64,000 nucleotides of DNA from Superficieibacter sp. HKU1 (GCF_029319185.1 NZ_CP119754.1:1550001-1614000), one strand, 5' to 3'; counted from the first letter of the stretch, positions 8,698-17,663 are shown. Notes: a model not told the origin generated them from the letters alone. Made by a program: numbers and translations.

Positions 8698-8779
8698 GCG
8701 GAATCTGTCCTGTTGCTATAAGATTCACTCCCCACAGGGAAGTATTTACAGAGAGTGCATCGCTCATAATGCCTCTCAT
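8690..8779 (-). CDS. uof: Leader peptide upstream of fur
   Basis: A 29-codon frame reading MRGIMSDALSVNTSLWGVNL... and ending ...GQIPHD; its TGA lies inside fur codons 2-3, an 8-base overlap. In E. coli uof translation drives fur translation and RyhB blocks fur by acting on uof. The matching position and overlap support a conserved uof. An internal in-frame ATG (codon 5) is an alternative start. Confidence 0.8.
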   Translation of the reverse strand: MRGIMSDALSVNTSLWGVNLIATGQIPHD

Positions 8780-8985
8780 TATAGAACTGCCATGCCTGAT
8801 TGAAAACTGCAAGTATCAGACAAAGTTAGCGTTTAAAGCGAGGGCGGCCCGTAAAACGGTGCTGACCTCGTTAAATCAGTGGCTATTGTACAGATGTGTA
8901 CTGAAAAGTTAAAAAATTGTAGCAATTATTTTGATTGCTTATATCTATCAGTATGACGCCACCGGAAGGTCGCGTCATATCAGCA

Positions 8986-9516
8986 TCAGGCGTTGATGAT
9001 ATCGCTCAGGTGCAGTTCGTCAGAGATCTGCTTCACCCACTGCTCTACGCGCTCTGCGGTCAGTTCAGGCTGACGGTCTTCGTCAATGGCCAGGCCGACA
9101 AAGTGATCGTCATCAACCAGGCCTTTTGACGCTTCAAAGTGATAACCTGCCGTTGGCCAGTGACCCACAATCGTTGCGCCGCGCGGTTCAATGATATCGC
9201 GAATGGTGCCTAACGCATCACAGAAGTACTCGGCATAATCTTCCTGATCGCCGCAGCCAAACAGTGCTACCAGCTTACCGTTGAAGTCTACCTCTTCCAG
9301 GGTCGGAAAGAAGTCGTCCCAGTCACATTGTGCTTCACCGTAGTACCAGGTAGGGATGCCCAGCAGCAGAATATCGTAGCCCGCGAGATCTTCTTTGCTG
9401 CTTTTGGCAATGTCATGCACATCGGCGACATCCTTACCTAGCTGCTTTTGAATCATCTTCGCGATATTTTCGGTGTTGCCGGTATCGCTGCCGAAAAAGA
9501 TGCCTGTGATTGCCAT
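8986..9516 (-). CDS. fldA: Flavodoxin 1
   Basis: A 176-residue FMN protein that donates low-potential electrons to radical-SAM and other enzymes (MetH, IspG/IspH, BioB, pyruvate formate-lyase activation). The FMN phosphate loop GSDTGNTENIA follows the first strand, and the flavin-stacking region includes IPTWYYGEAQCDWDDF. The frame is open 33 codons further upstream, but MAITGIFFGSDTG at 9516 matches the family start and has AGAGG upstream. In E. coli fldA lies just upstream of uof-fur and can be cotranscribed with it. Confidence 0.98.
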   Translation of the reverse strand: MAITGIFFGSDTGNTENIAKMIQKQLGKDVADVHDIAKSSKEDLAGYDILLLGIPTWYYGEAQCDWDDFFPTLEEVDFNGKLVALFGCGDQEDYAEYFCDALGTIRDIIEPRGATIVGHWPTAGYHFEASKGLVDDDHFVGLAIDEDRQPELTAERVEQWVKQISDELHLSDIINA

Positions 9517-9666
9517 GAGTAAAATAACCTCTTGATACTTATTGATATGGTGGTGACGTATTGCACACGGATAAGGGCAATCATAGCAGAACAGAGAAGT
9601 ACGCGGAAATAGCAATCACGTCCGACTGCACTCTCTGCTACATGAAAAGGGATTTAAGGCGCTTTT

Positions 9667-9960
9667 TCAGACAATGTCCTGCCCGTGCAACAGCGCAAGC
9701 TGGCTCAGCAGGATCTCTTCAATAAGCTCGCTGCGGCTGATTTGCCGCGCCTCCGCCAGCTCGTTCAGGGCATCAACCGCGTCAGCGTTCAGCTTCAGTT
9801 CCACACGCTTCAGGCCGCGTACTTTATCGCGTTTCAACTGATTGCGCTTGTTGATACGTAGCTGTTCATCACGCGCAAGGGGATTGGTTTTGGGTCTTCC
9901 CGGGCGACGCTCATTCGCGAACAGATCTATTGTCGTACGGTCCGTTTGTTCTTTTGCCAT
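9667..9960 (-). CDS. ybfE: YbfE, small ribbon-helix-helix-like protein (LexA-regulated in E. coli)
   Basis: A 97-residue basic protein starting MAKEQTDRTTIDLFANERRP. The C-terminal half (KRVELKLNADAVDALNELAE followed by SRSELIEEILL) looks like a ribbon-helix-helix DNA-binding fold. Its function is not established; in E. coli it is listed in the SOS regulon. The frame extends 34 codons upstream of 9960, but the 97-residue form matches E. coli. It follows ybfF on the same strand. Confidence 0.88.
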   Translation of the reverse strand: MAKEQTDRTTIDLFANERRPGRPKTNPLARDEQLRINKRNQLKRDKVRGLKRVELKLNADAVDALNELAEARQISRSELIEEILLSQLALLHGQDIV

Positions 9961-10075
9961 GATTAAGAGTGACTTCGGGGAAACAAGCAGCCGGGCCATT
10001 GCCCGGTTGGGTAGCGCGCCATCATACATTAGTGCAGGAAGCACGCCAACGCCCGCGGGCAATCTGGCGTGCGGA

Positions 10076-10095
10076 CGTTGGATTTTTAATCAGGC
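10076..10095 (-). promoter_or_regulatory. Weak LexA-like box before ybfE
   Basis: The minus strand reads CTGATTAAAAATCCAACG across the ybfF stop codon. It resembles the degenerate LexA site reported upstream of E. coli ybfE as I remember it, but it lacks the canonical CTGT-N8-ACAG, so binding is uncertain. Confidence 0.3.
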
Positions 10096-10860
10096 GCGGT
10101 CGCCCAGATAGCGACGGATTGCGCGCAACACCGCCTCCGGTTTTTCCGCATGCACCCAGTGGCCCGCTCCGGCAATCACATGCGCCTTCGCCTGCGGAAA
10201 TTGTGCCAGCAGCGGCTCACGGTACGCCTCGCTGACATATGGAGAATTGCCGCCGGGAATAAACAGCGCCGGCTGATCCCACGCCGGGACCGTCTCCCAG
10301 CCAACAATGTGCGGATATTGCTCCCACAGCACCGGCACATTAAAACGCCATTCACCGTCGACAAAGGATTTCAGCAAAAACTGGATCACGCCTTCTTCAC
10401 TCAGGTGTTCACGCATCACCGCAGCCGCCTGTTGCCGGGTGGTGCTGCCCGCATCGGTGACGGCATTAATCGCGGCAAAGATTTCATCGTGGCGACGCAC
10501 GGCGTAATCGACCGGGGCAATATCAATGGCGACAAGCCCGTCAATCCGCTCTGCCGCCAGCGCGGTCAGGGCCATGACCGCCTTACCGCCCATGGAGTGA
10601 CCGATAAAAGTGGCTTTCTCAATCCCGTGTTCATCCAGCGTATCCACAAGATCCTGCGCCATCGCGGAATAAGTCATCTCCGGATCGCGGGGCGAGAGAC
10701 CATGGTTACGCATGTCTACCTGGAGGATGTCGTAATCGCTGACCAGATCGCGGGCAAGAATGCCCAGATTATCGAGGCTGCCGAACAGTCCGTGAACCAG
10801 TACGATCGGTGAAGCGTCAGACGATTGTTGTGCAGATTGCGTGCGGGTATTTAATTTCAT
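10090..10860 (-). CDS. ybfF: Esterase YbfF (alpha/beta hydrolase)
   Basis: A 256-residue alpha/beta hydrolase. The oxyanion-hole motif VHGLFGS is at 22-28, the nucleophile Ser89 is in GHSMGG, and the catalytic His is in GAGHWVH near the C-terminus. The E. coli homologue hydrolyses short acyl esters and acyl-CoA-type substrates in vitro; its physiological substrate is unclear. Divergent from seqA and upstream of ybfE. Confidence 0.92.
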   Translation of the reverse strand: MKLNTRTQSAQQSSDASPIVLVHGLFGSLDNLGILARDLVSDYDILQVDMRNHGLSPRDPEMTYSAMAQDLVDTLDEHGIEKATFIGHSMGGKAVMALTALAAERIDGLVAIDIAPVDYAVRRHDEIFAAINAVTDAGSTTRQQAAAVMREHLSEEGVIQFLLKSFVDGEWRFNVPVLWEQYPHIVGWETVPAWDQPALFIPGGNSPYVSEAYREPLLAQFPQAKAHVIAGAGHWVHAEKPEAVLRAIRRYLGDRA

Positions 10861-11041
10861 AGCAAAGATCTTTTTTTCGCTCTGGCAGGTTAAGGTATTA
10901 TGGTGAACATTCTGCCGCGGGGCTGCAAGCTTTCAGAAGTTTCCGGACTTTTGCGGTCATCCAGGCTTGACGCTATCCGCAGTTGAGATTTGCCCTTATA
11001 ATCTCAATAACTTGTACTCAAAAATATCGTACTGGATCAAG

Positions 11042-11584
11042 ATGAAAACGATCGAAGTTGATGATGAGCTCTATCGCTATATTGCCAGCCACACCCAGCA
11101 CATTGGTGAGAGCGCGTCCGACATTTTACGGCGCATACTGAAATTTTCTGCCGCATCACAGCCTGTCACGCCGGTAAATAAAGCGGTGAGTGCACCCGCC
11201 CCGGTGGTTGAAAAAAAACCGGTTAACACCCCTAAAGATAACGTCCGCGCGATGCGTGAGCTACTGTTGTCTGATGAATATGCCGAACAGCGCAAGGCGG
11301 TAAACCGCTTCATGCTGATCCTGTCTACACTTTATTCACTGGATAACACGGCGTTTGCCGAAGCCACCGAGTCACTGCACGGGCGTACCCGCGTGTACTT
11401 TGCGGCTGACGAGCAAACGCTGTTACAAAGCGGTAATCAGACTAAACCGAAACAGGTGCCGGATACCCCCTACTGGGTGATTACTAATACCAATACCGGC
11501 CGTAAATGCGGCATGATTGAACATATCATGCAATCAATGCAGTTCCCGGCGGAACTGATTGAGAAGGTTTGCGGCACTATTTAA
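11042..11584 (+). CDS. seqA: Replication initiation regulator SeqA
   Basis: A 180-residue protein that binds hemimethylated GATC DNA, sequesters oriC after initiation and organises newly replicated DNA. The N-terminal multimerisation helix begins MKTIEVDDELYRYIASHT; a Pro/Val/Lys-rich linker (about 35-65) leads to the DNA-binding domain that includes TNTNTGRKCGMIEHIM. The frame is open 25 codons upstream, but this start matches E. coli. A TATAAT hexamer at 10997-11002 is a possible -10. pgm starts 25 bases after the stop, as in the known seqA-pgm operon. Confidence 0.97.
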   Translation: MKTIEVDDELYRYIASHTQHIGESASDILRRILKFSAASQPVTPVNKAVSAPAPVVEKKPVNTPKDNVRAMRELLLSDEYAEQRKAVNRFMLILSTLYSLDNTAFAEATESLHGRTRVYFAADEQTLLQSGNQTKPKQVPDTPYWVITNTNTGRKCGMIEHIMQSMQFPAELIEKVCGTI

Positions 11585-11608
11585 CCCTTGCATCAAAAGG
11601 ATCAGGCA

Positions 11609-13249
11609 ATGGCAGTTCACAATCGTGCGGGGCAGCCTGCACAACAACGTGATTTGATCAACGTCGCGCAGCTGACGTCTCAGTATTATGTCCTGAAACC
11701 GGAAGCGGGCAACCCGGAACACGCCGTGAAGTTCGGCACTTCCGGCCACCGCGGTAGCGCAGCTCGTCAAAGCTTTAATGAACCTCACATTCTGGCAATT
11801 GCGCAGGCGATTGCCGAAGAGCGTGCGAAAAACGGCATTACCGGTCCTTGCTACGTTGGCAAAGATACCCACGCGCTGTCGGAACCGGCATTTATTTCCG
11901 TTGTGGAAGTGCTTGCGGCGAACGGCGTGGACATGATTGTCCAGGAAAACAACGGCTTTACGCCGACGCCTGCGGTTTCAAACGCTATTCTGGTGCACAA
12001 CAAAAAAGGCGGCGCACAGGCTGACGGCATTGTCATTACGCCGTCGCACAACCCACCGGAAGATGGCGGTATCAAATATAACCCGCCAAACGGTGGCCCG
12101 GCCGATACTAACGTCACTAAAGTCGTGGAAGATCGTGCTAACGCGCTGCTGGCTGATGGTCTGAAAGGCGTCAAGCGCCTGGCACTGAATGACGCGCTGG
12201 CCTCCGGTCACGTCAAAGAGCAGGATCTGGTGCAGCCGTTCATCGAAGGGCTGGCTGAAATCGTCGATATGGCGGCAATCCAGAAAGCGGGCCTGACGTT
12301 GGGTGTCGATCCGCTGGGGGGGTCCGGCATTGAATACTGGAAACGCATCGCTGACTATTACAAGCTCAACCTGACCATCGTAAACGATCATGTCGACCAG
12401 ACGTTCCGCTTTATGCATCTGGATAAAGACGAAGTGATCCGCATGGACTGCTCTTCTGAATCCGCGATGGCAGGGCTGCTGGCGCTACGGGATAAATTCG
12501 ATCTGGCGTTTGCTAACGACCCGGATTATGACCGCCACGGTATTGTGACCCCGGCCGGTCTGATGAATCCGAATCACTATCTGGCGGTGGCGATCAACTA
12601 CCTGTTCCAGCATCGCCCCCAGTGGGGCAAAGACGTTGCGGTGGGTAAAACCCTCGTTTCATCAGCAATGATTGACCGCGTGGTAAACGATCTGGGCCGT
12701 AAGCTGGTGGAAGTGCCGGTTGGCTTCAAATGGTTTGTTGACGGTCTGTTCGACGGCAGCTTCGGCTTCGGTGGTGAAGAGAGCGCAGGGGCTTCGTTCC
12801 TGCGTTTCGACGGCACTCCGTGGTCAACAGACAAAGACGGCATCATTATGTGCCTGCTGGCGGCAGAAATTACCGCCGTTACCGGGAAAAACCCGCAGCA
12901 GCATTATGACGAACTGGCGGCACGCTTTGGTGCGCCAAGCTACAACCGTCTGGGCGCGAGCGCCACGTCAGCACAGAAAGCCGCGCTGTCTAAACTCTCT
13001 CCGGAGATGGTCAGCGCCGACACTCTGGCAGGCGATCCTATCACCGCGCGTTTAACCGCGGCACCGGGCAATGGCGCAGCGATTGGTGGGCTGAAGGTGA
13101 TGACCGACAACGGCTGGTTCGCCGCCCGTCCGTCAGGTACCGAAGACGCATACAAAATCTACTGTGAAAGCTTCCTGGGTGAAGAACACCGTAAGCGCAT
13201 TGAAAAAGAAGCCGTAGAGATTGTCAGCGAAGTGCTGAAGAACGCCTGA
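11609..13249 (+). CDS. pgm: Phosphoglucomutase
   Basis: A 546-residue phosphohexomutase interconverting glucose-1-P and glucose-6-P, linking glycogen, galactose and UDP-glucose metabolism. The phospho-serine loop is TPSHNPPEDGG, the Mg2+ loop DPDYDRHG and the sugar-binding loop GGEESAG; the C-terminal phosphate-binding loop has RPSGTEDAYK. An ATG seven codons upstream is in frame, but MAVHNRAGQPAQQ matches the family start. Second gene of seqA-pgm. Confidence 0.98.
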   Translation: MAVHNRAGQPAQQRDLINVAQLTSQYYVLKPEAGNPEHAVKFGTSGHRGSAARQSFNEPHILAIAQAIAEERAKNGITGPCYVGKDTHALSEPAFISVVEVLAANGVDMIVQENNGFTPTPAVSNAILVHNKKGGAQADGIVITPSHNPPEDGGIKYNPPNGGPADTNVTKVVEDRANALLADGLKGVKRLALNDALASGHVKEQDLVQPFIEGLAEIVDMAAIQKAGLTLGVDPLGGSGIEYWKRIADYYKLNLTIVNDHVDQTFRFMHLDKDEVIRMDCSSESAMAGLLALRDKFDLAFANDPDYDRHGIVTPAGLMNPNHYLAVAINYLFQHRPQWGKDVAVGKTLVSSAMIDRVVNDLGRKLVEVPVGFKWFVDGLFDGSFGFGGEESAGASFLRFDGTPWSTDKDGIIMCLLAAEITAVTGKNPQQHYDELAARFGAPSYNRLGASATSAQKAALSKLSPEMVSADTLAGDPITARLTAAPGNGAAIGGLKVMTDNGWFAARPSGTEDAYKIYCESFLGEEHRKRIEKEAVEIVSEVLKNA

Positions 13250-13265
13250 GAGTAGTATTTACCGT

Positions 13266-13289
13266 AACGCCTCCTTCGGGAGGCGTTTT
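13266..13289 (+). terminator. Rho-independent terminator after pgm
   Basis: A 9-bp stem (AACGCCTCC / GGAGGCGTT) capped by a TTCG tetraloop and followed by T residues. Confidence 0.9.
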
Positions 13290-13358
13290 GCGTTATGGCA
13301 ACCGTCCGTGGATATCGGGAACCATTCAGACGGCGTACAAACGTTTTACTGTAGAATA

Positions 13359-13470
13359 ATGCCTGGCGGCGCTTCGCTTGCACAGGCCTGCGGGTTGCAT
13401 ATAAGTTGTTAATATTGTTGATTTTCGTAGGCCGGGTAAGGCGAAGCCGCCACCCGGCAAAACGACGCAT
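13359..13470. repeat. BIME: two REP units, inverted copy of the one after glnS
   Basis: Contains GCCTGGCGGCGCTTCGCTTG near 13361 and GCCGGGTAAGGCGAAGCCGC near 13431. Reverse-complementing the element at 5508-5607 gives the same two units in the same order with a different AT-rich spacer. Confidence 0.85.
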
Positions 13471-13502
13471 ACACTCGCAAAACCAGGTTTTTCACCAACC
13501 GT

Positions 13503-13524
13503 AAAGGCTCCCGCAGGAGCCTTT
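13503..13524. terminator. Hairpin between pgm and potE
   Basis: A 9-bp perfect stem (AAAGGCTCC / GGAGCCTTT) with a 4-base loop lies just past the potE stop. There is no long T-run beyond the stem itself, so it may be a weak terminator serving potE on the minus strand. Confidence 0.6.
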
Positions 13525-13537
13525 CCTCTTTATCCCC

Positions 13538-14851
13538 TTACCCGTGCTTATTCTTCAGTTCAAACCTCGGCGACACCAGCCCGTACAGCGTCCAGCCCAT
13601 AAAGGTGACCATCGCGCCGTACAGCATCGCTTCCTCCCCCGAGGAGTAGAGCGCGTAAAAGCTATACACCGCGCCGATAAATGCCACCACGTTTGCCGCC
13701 TTTGCCTTGCGCGGATCGACTTTCGCGACCTTCTGAATGATCACCAGCGCCGCCATCGACAGGATATACGGGATGATATTGGTCACCACCGCCAGATTGA
13801 CCAGCACATTAAACTGACTGTTCAGCGACGGGCTGATGGTCATCAGCGAAAGCCCACTCTGGAAGATGACAATTGCCAGCATCCCCTGAACCGGCGCGTC
13901 GGCCTTGCTCAGGCGCGAGAAAATTTTCGGGAAATAGCCTTCGTCAGCGGACGATTTAAACACCTGGGCGATGGTAAACTGCCAGCCGAGCAGGGAGCCG
14001 CAGCAGGACATCACCATCAGCCCCATGATGATTTTACCGACGCCAGGCGTAAACATCTGCGCAAACGCCACGCCGAACGGGGCGGTGGAGTGGGCGAGAT
14101 CCATATTCGGTACAATTCCGGCAATCACGTTGGTCGAAACGATATAAATCACCGCCGCGCCAAGCGTACCGCCGAGCACGGCAATGGGCACGTTTCGCTC
14201 CGGATTTTCCACCACGTCGGTATTCGCACAGGCCGACTCCAGGCCGAGAAATGCCCACAGCGTCATGGCGATGGAAGAACCCACCGCGCTAAAGAACGGC
14301 ACGTTATGCGGATTCCACGACGCCGCGTACAGTGACGGGCTGAACCAGAACCAGCCAATCAGGCACAACCCCACCACCGGGATGATCACCCCCCAGACGG
14401 TGATGCTACTGATCTGCCCGGTGATGCGCGCGCCGCCGAAATTGGCTACCGTACAAATCCACAGCACGCCGATGGTCGTGAGACCAATCTGCACCGGGCT
14501 GAGGGATAATCCCAGCAGCTCAGTACCGTAACCTACCGCCGAAATGGCAATCGCAACGTTGGCAATCAGCAGCGACACGCCGTAGGTGTAGTTAGCCATA
14601 AAGTTGCCGGACTTGCCGAAGGCATACTCGGCATAGCCGCCCATCCCGCCGGATTTACGGCTGAACATCCCGCATTTGGCGAAGGCCCACGCCAGTGCCA
14701 TGGAGCCGACGGCGGTAACCAGCCAGGAGATAATCGAAATGGTGCCCACCTCGGCCAGTTTGGTTGGCAGCATAATGATCCCGGAACCCATCATGTTAAC
14801 CATCGTCAAAATGGTGAGCTGGACCACGCCCATTTTATTGGACTTGCTCAT
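13538..14851 (-). CDS. potE: Putrescine-ornithine antiporter
   Basis: A 437-residue APC-superfamily transporter with about 12 membrane spans, starting MSKSNKMGVVQLTILTMVNM and including the conserved GSGIIMLP segment. It exports putrescine in exchange for ornithine, completing the acid-resistance cycle with SpeF. Its ATG overlaps the speF stop by four bases (ATGA), so the two are translationally coupled. A longer frame upstream lies inside speF and is not the start. Confidence 0.97.
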   Translation of the reverse strand: MSKSNKMGVVQLTILTMVNMMGSGIIMLPTKLAEVGTISIISWLVTAVGSMALAWAFAKCGMFSRKSGGMGGYAEYAFGKSGNFMANYTYGVSLLIANVAIAISAVGYGTELLGLSLSPVQIGLTTIGVLWICTVANFGGARITGQISSITVWGVIIPVVGLCLIGWFWFSPSLYAASWNPHNVPFFSAVGSSIAMTLWAFLGLESACANTDVVENPERNVPIAVLGGTLGAAVIYIVSTNVIAGIVPNMDLAHSTAPFGVAFAQMFTPGVGKIIMGLMVMSCCGSLLGWQFTIAQVFKSSADEGYFPKIFSRLSKADAPVQGMLAIVIFQSGLSLMTISPSLNSQFNVLVNLAVVTNIIPYILSMAALVIIQKVAKVDPRKAKAANVVAFIGAVYSFYALYSSGEEAMLYGAMVTFMGWTLYGLVSPRFELKNKHG

Positions 14852-17046
14852 AATTGCTCTCCTTTCAGCAGAGTGGCGGAGGTTTTCTCCGGCGTAATGA
14901 CGTTGCACCATACCTGTTTGCGGCCATCCTGCTCCTGGATATAGACGCCCTGTAATTCCGGCGCGAAACCCGGCAGAAGATTAATGCCTTCCTCAAGCGC
15001 GCTAAAATAACGCAGCACCGCGCCGCCCCAAATTTCCCCCGGCACGACGCACAGTACGCCCGGCGGGTAAGGGAGCGCGCCTTCTGCCGCAATGCGACCT
15101 TCAGCATCCTGTAAGCGCACCAGTTCCACCTGACCGCGAAGATACGCGTAATTGGCTTCCTGCGGATTCAGGCTGACGCGCGGGAAATGCGCCTTGCGGA
15201 ACATCTCTTTTTGCAGTTGCTTCACATTATGCCGGGCGTAGAGGTCATGCATTTCCTGGCAAAGCTGGCGCAGAGAATAATCCGCGTAGCGATCCTGATA
15301 CTGACGATACAGCGACGGCAACACGTCGCGTAACGGCGCGTCGGTCTCCAGCAATTTTTCAAAGCGCACTAACAACGCTACCAGCTGTTGCAGCTTGGCC
15401 ATGTCCTCCGCCGGGGTCAGCAGGAACAAAATGGAGTTGAGATCGCATTTTTCCGGCACAACGCCATTTTCACGCAGGAAGTTGGCGAGGATCGTCGCGG
15501 GTACGCCGAAAGCGTCATACTCTCCGCTGGCGGTATTAATGCCAGGCGTGGTCAGCAGCAGTTTGCAGGGATCGACAAAATATTGATGATCGGCGTAGCC
15601 CTCAAAGGCGTGCCAGTGTTCGCCCGGCACAAAGTGGAAGAAACGCAGGTCGCAGGCAATATCGGCGGTCGGCCAGTGTTGCCACGCTTTCCCATCCACC
15701 TGTTCAGGCACGAACGGACGAATGTGCTGACAGTTTTCGAGGATCAGCTTGCGCGCGTCGATCCCCTGAGTTACGCAGTCCATCCACATATTTCGTCCGC
15801 ACTGGCCCTCGTGCATTTGCGCATTAATGTCCAGGGCGGCAAAGAGTGGATAAAACGGGCTGGTGGAGGCGTGCATCATAAAAGCGTTATTCAGGCGTTT
15901 GTGCGGAACGTAGCGCGGCTGGCCTTTAATGTGGCGGTCCTTTTTATGGATTTGTGACGTCTGCGAGAAACCGGCCTGCTGTTTATGCACCGATTGGGTC
16001 ACCAGTATACCCGGATCGTTTTCATTCAGCTCCAGCAGCAGCGGCGAGCAGTCCGCCATCATCGGGATAAATTGCTCATACCCGACCCACGCGGAATCGA
16101 ACAGGATGTAGTCGCAAAGATGACCAATCTTATCCACCACCTGACGGGCGTTATAAATGGTGCCGTCGTAGGTGCCCAACTGGATCACCGCCAGGCGGAA
16201 CGGTCGCGCGTCGCGGGCGCGCTGCGGCGCGACGTCGGCGATCAGCTCGCGCAGATAGCGTTCTTCAAAACAGTGGGCATCAATGCCGCCGATAAAGCCA
16301 TACGGATTACGGGCGGTTTCGAGATACACCGGCGTTGCGCCCGCCTGCAACAGGGCACCATGATGGTTCGATTTATGGTTATTGCGGTCGAACAGCACCA
16401 AATCCCCCGGCGTTAATAACGCATTCAGCACCACTTTGTTGGCCGATGAGGTACCGTTGAGGACGAAATAGGTTTTATCGGCGTTATAGACGCTGGCCGC
16501 GTGCTGTTGCGCCGTGCAGGGTGCGCCTTCGTGGATCAATAAATCGCCCATCGCCACATCGGCATTACAGAGATCCGCGCGGAACAGCGTTTCGCCAAAG
16601 AACTCGACAAACTGATTGCCCGCCGGATGGCGACGGAAAAATTCACCGCCCTGATGACCGGGGCAGTCAAAGGCGCTGTTACCCTGGTTAACGTAGTCTA
16701 CCAGCGCACGGAAGAAGGGCGGACGCAGTTGCGTTTCATATTTTTGTGCGGCGGCTTCAAGCTGGCGACCGTAGTAATCATTGCGGGTTTCATCGTATTC
16801 AAATACGCCCTGAATGCGTGCCAGATATTCTGCCGGCACTCGTTGATCGTTATTTATGGCAATAAACACCGGCAGGTGATAACCGGTAGCGTCGATCTCA
16901 TCAAGTTTGCCCGCTTCTACGTCGTCGATGGTTAAGACAACGGCGGCAACATTAATAAAATGGGTTTCAGCGGTACTGACAATATCGCGCTGAGTACAAA
17001 AACAGTCAGGGCAGGCACGGCTAACGGCAATTTTTAATTGAGACAT
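14848..17046 (-). CDS. speF: Inducible ornithine decarboxylase
   Basis: A 732-residue PLP enzyme of the large bacterial Orn/Lys/Arg decarboxylase family: an N-terminal receiver-like wing (about 1-110), a PLP-binding core and a C-terminal domain. The Schiff-base lysine is Lys355 in QSVHKQQAG. It decarboxylates ornithine to putrescine in the cytoplasm at low pH, consuming a proton. The ribosome site is weak (AAAGAG). Expression is expected to depend on the upstream leader peptide SpeFL. Operon speFL-speF-potE. Confidence 0.98.
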   Translation of the reverse strand: MSQLKIAVSRACPDCFCTQRDIVSTAETHFINVAAVVLTIDDVEAGKLDEIDATGYHLPVFIAINNDQRVPAEYLARIQGVFEYDETRNDYYGRQLEAAAQKYETQLRPPFFRALVDYVNQGNSAFDCPGHQGGEFFRRHPAGNQFVEFFGETLFRADLCNADVAMGDLLIHEGAPCTAQQHAASVYNADKTYFVLNGTSSANKVVLNALLTPGDLVLFDRNNHKSNHHGALLQAGATPVYLETARNPYGFIGGIDAHCFEERYLRELIADVAPQRARDARPFRLAVIQLGTYDGTIYNARQVVDKIGHLCDYILFDSAWVGYEQFIPMMADCSPLLLELNENDPGILVTQSVHKQQAGFSQTSQIHKKDRHIKGQPRYVPHKRLNNAFMMHASTSPFYPLFAALDINAQMHEGQCGRNMWMDCVTQGIDARKLILENCQHIRPFVPEQVDGKAWQHWPTADIACDLRFFHFVPGEHWHAFEGYADHQYFVDPCKLLLTTPGINTASGEYDAFGVPATILANFLRENGVVPEKCDLNSILFLLTPAEDMAKLQQLVALLVRFEKLLETDAPLRDVLPSLYRQYQDRYADYSLRQLCQEMHDLYARHNVKQLQKEMFRKAHFPRVSLNPQEANYAYLRGQVELVRLQDAEGRIAAEGALPYPPGVLCVVPGEIWGGAVLRYFSALEEGINLLPGFAPELQGVYIQEQDGRKQVWCNVITPEKTSATLLKGEQL

Positions 17047-17080
17047 AATAAACTCTTTATTTTAGATAATAGTGTTCCTT

Positions 17081-17102
17081 CAATTTCCTGAGCAGGAAAT
17101 TG
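17081..17102 (-). other. Perfect inverted repeat in the speF leader RNA
   Basis: Two 10-base arms, CAATTTCCTG and CAGGAAATTG, are separated by two bases. The repeat lies 35-56 bases upstream of the speF start, between speFL and speF, where it would fold in the speF mRNA. Confidence 0.7.
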
Positions 17103-17283
17103 ATCGAGCCGGAAAAAAAGCAACAGGTACTCGCTGATGAAATATCAGTTATATGCTTTTTTAAGATGACATAAACCCTGCCAGTCCGGGGGCTGGCAAT
17201 GCAGGATTCAGGTAAGGCGAGCGCTGTCTGCTACAGGTAACATCCTGTATTACAGAGATTTCAGGAACGTTGCTATGCTGAAG

Positions 17284-17310
17284 CGCCCGAGGTCAGAAGA
17301 CTATCGGGCG
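17284..17310 (-). promoter_or_regulatory. Hairpin overlapping the end of speFL
   Basis: A 7-bp stem (CGCCCGA / TCGGGCG) covers the last codons and stop of speFL. In E. coli and Salmonella, ornithine-stalled ribosomes at the end of this leader change RNA folding and prevent Rho-dependent termination before speF. The hairpin position fits that mechanism. Confidence 0.7.
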
Positions 17311-17405
17311 TTAAAGAAATGAAAGTCAAAACTATTGCGGTGGGCAAACATCATAATATGTGTTGTCCGCCTGATATGTGGCATAATTCGGCTATTGTTT
17401 TCCAT
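17301..17405 (-). CDS. speFL: Ornithine-sensing leader peptide of speF
   Basis: A 34-codon frame translating as MENNSRIMPHIRRTTHIMMF then AHRNSFDFHFFNAR. The length and nearly every residue match the known SpeFL/Orf34 arrest peptide, including the C-terminal FHFFNAR segment; differences from my memory of E. coli are conservative and near the N-terminus. It ends 254 bases upstream of speF on the same strand. The peptide traps ornithine in the ribosome exit tunnel, stalls termination and allows speF transcription to continue. Confidence 0.93.
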   Translation of the reverse strand: MENNSRIMPHIRRTTHIMMFAHRNSFDFHFFNAR

Positions 17406-17595
17406 ATTCATCACCATTCATGAGTCAATTGAAGGTATGCTCATTTTATCCAGAAAAGCACCTTTAACTGTGAAGCTGATCACCAAAAAACGATCTATAC
17501 AGAAATAATTATCCATAATTTATGCATACTGGCGGTCAGGTGCTGTTTATGTAAATGAATTGTGAATAACAAGTAATGGCCTTTATTTTAATGAG

Positions 17596-17631
17596 TTTTA
17601 TCCCGGGCAATATAATTGTCCGGAGATAAAA
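17596..17631 (-). terminator. Imperfect hairpin downstream of kdpE
   Basis: An inverted repeat with TTTTATC ends and CCGG cores lies just past the kdpE stop. No clear T-run follows on the minus strand, so it may be a weak terminator or RNA-end stabiliser. Confidence 0.45.
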
Positions 17632-17663
17632 GAGGTAAATAACAGGAAGGAATGAATAGTTAT

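Noticed and set aside
9961..10075. Canonical LexA box for ybfE
   Set aside because: No CTGT-N8-ACAG was found between ybfF and ybfE; only a weak LexA-like sequence at 10076-10095 was listed with low confidence.
10967..11041. N-terminal extension of SeqA from the upstream ATG; also TTGACG (10967-10972) as -35 for TATAAT at 10997
   Set aside because: The extra 25 residues are not in the family and contain the likely promoter. The spacing of 24 bases between the two hexamers is too long for a sigma-70 promoter, so the pair was not called.
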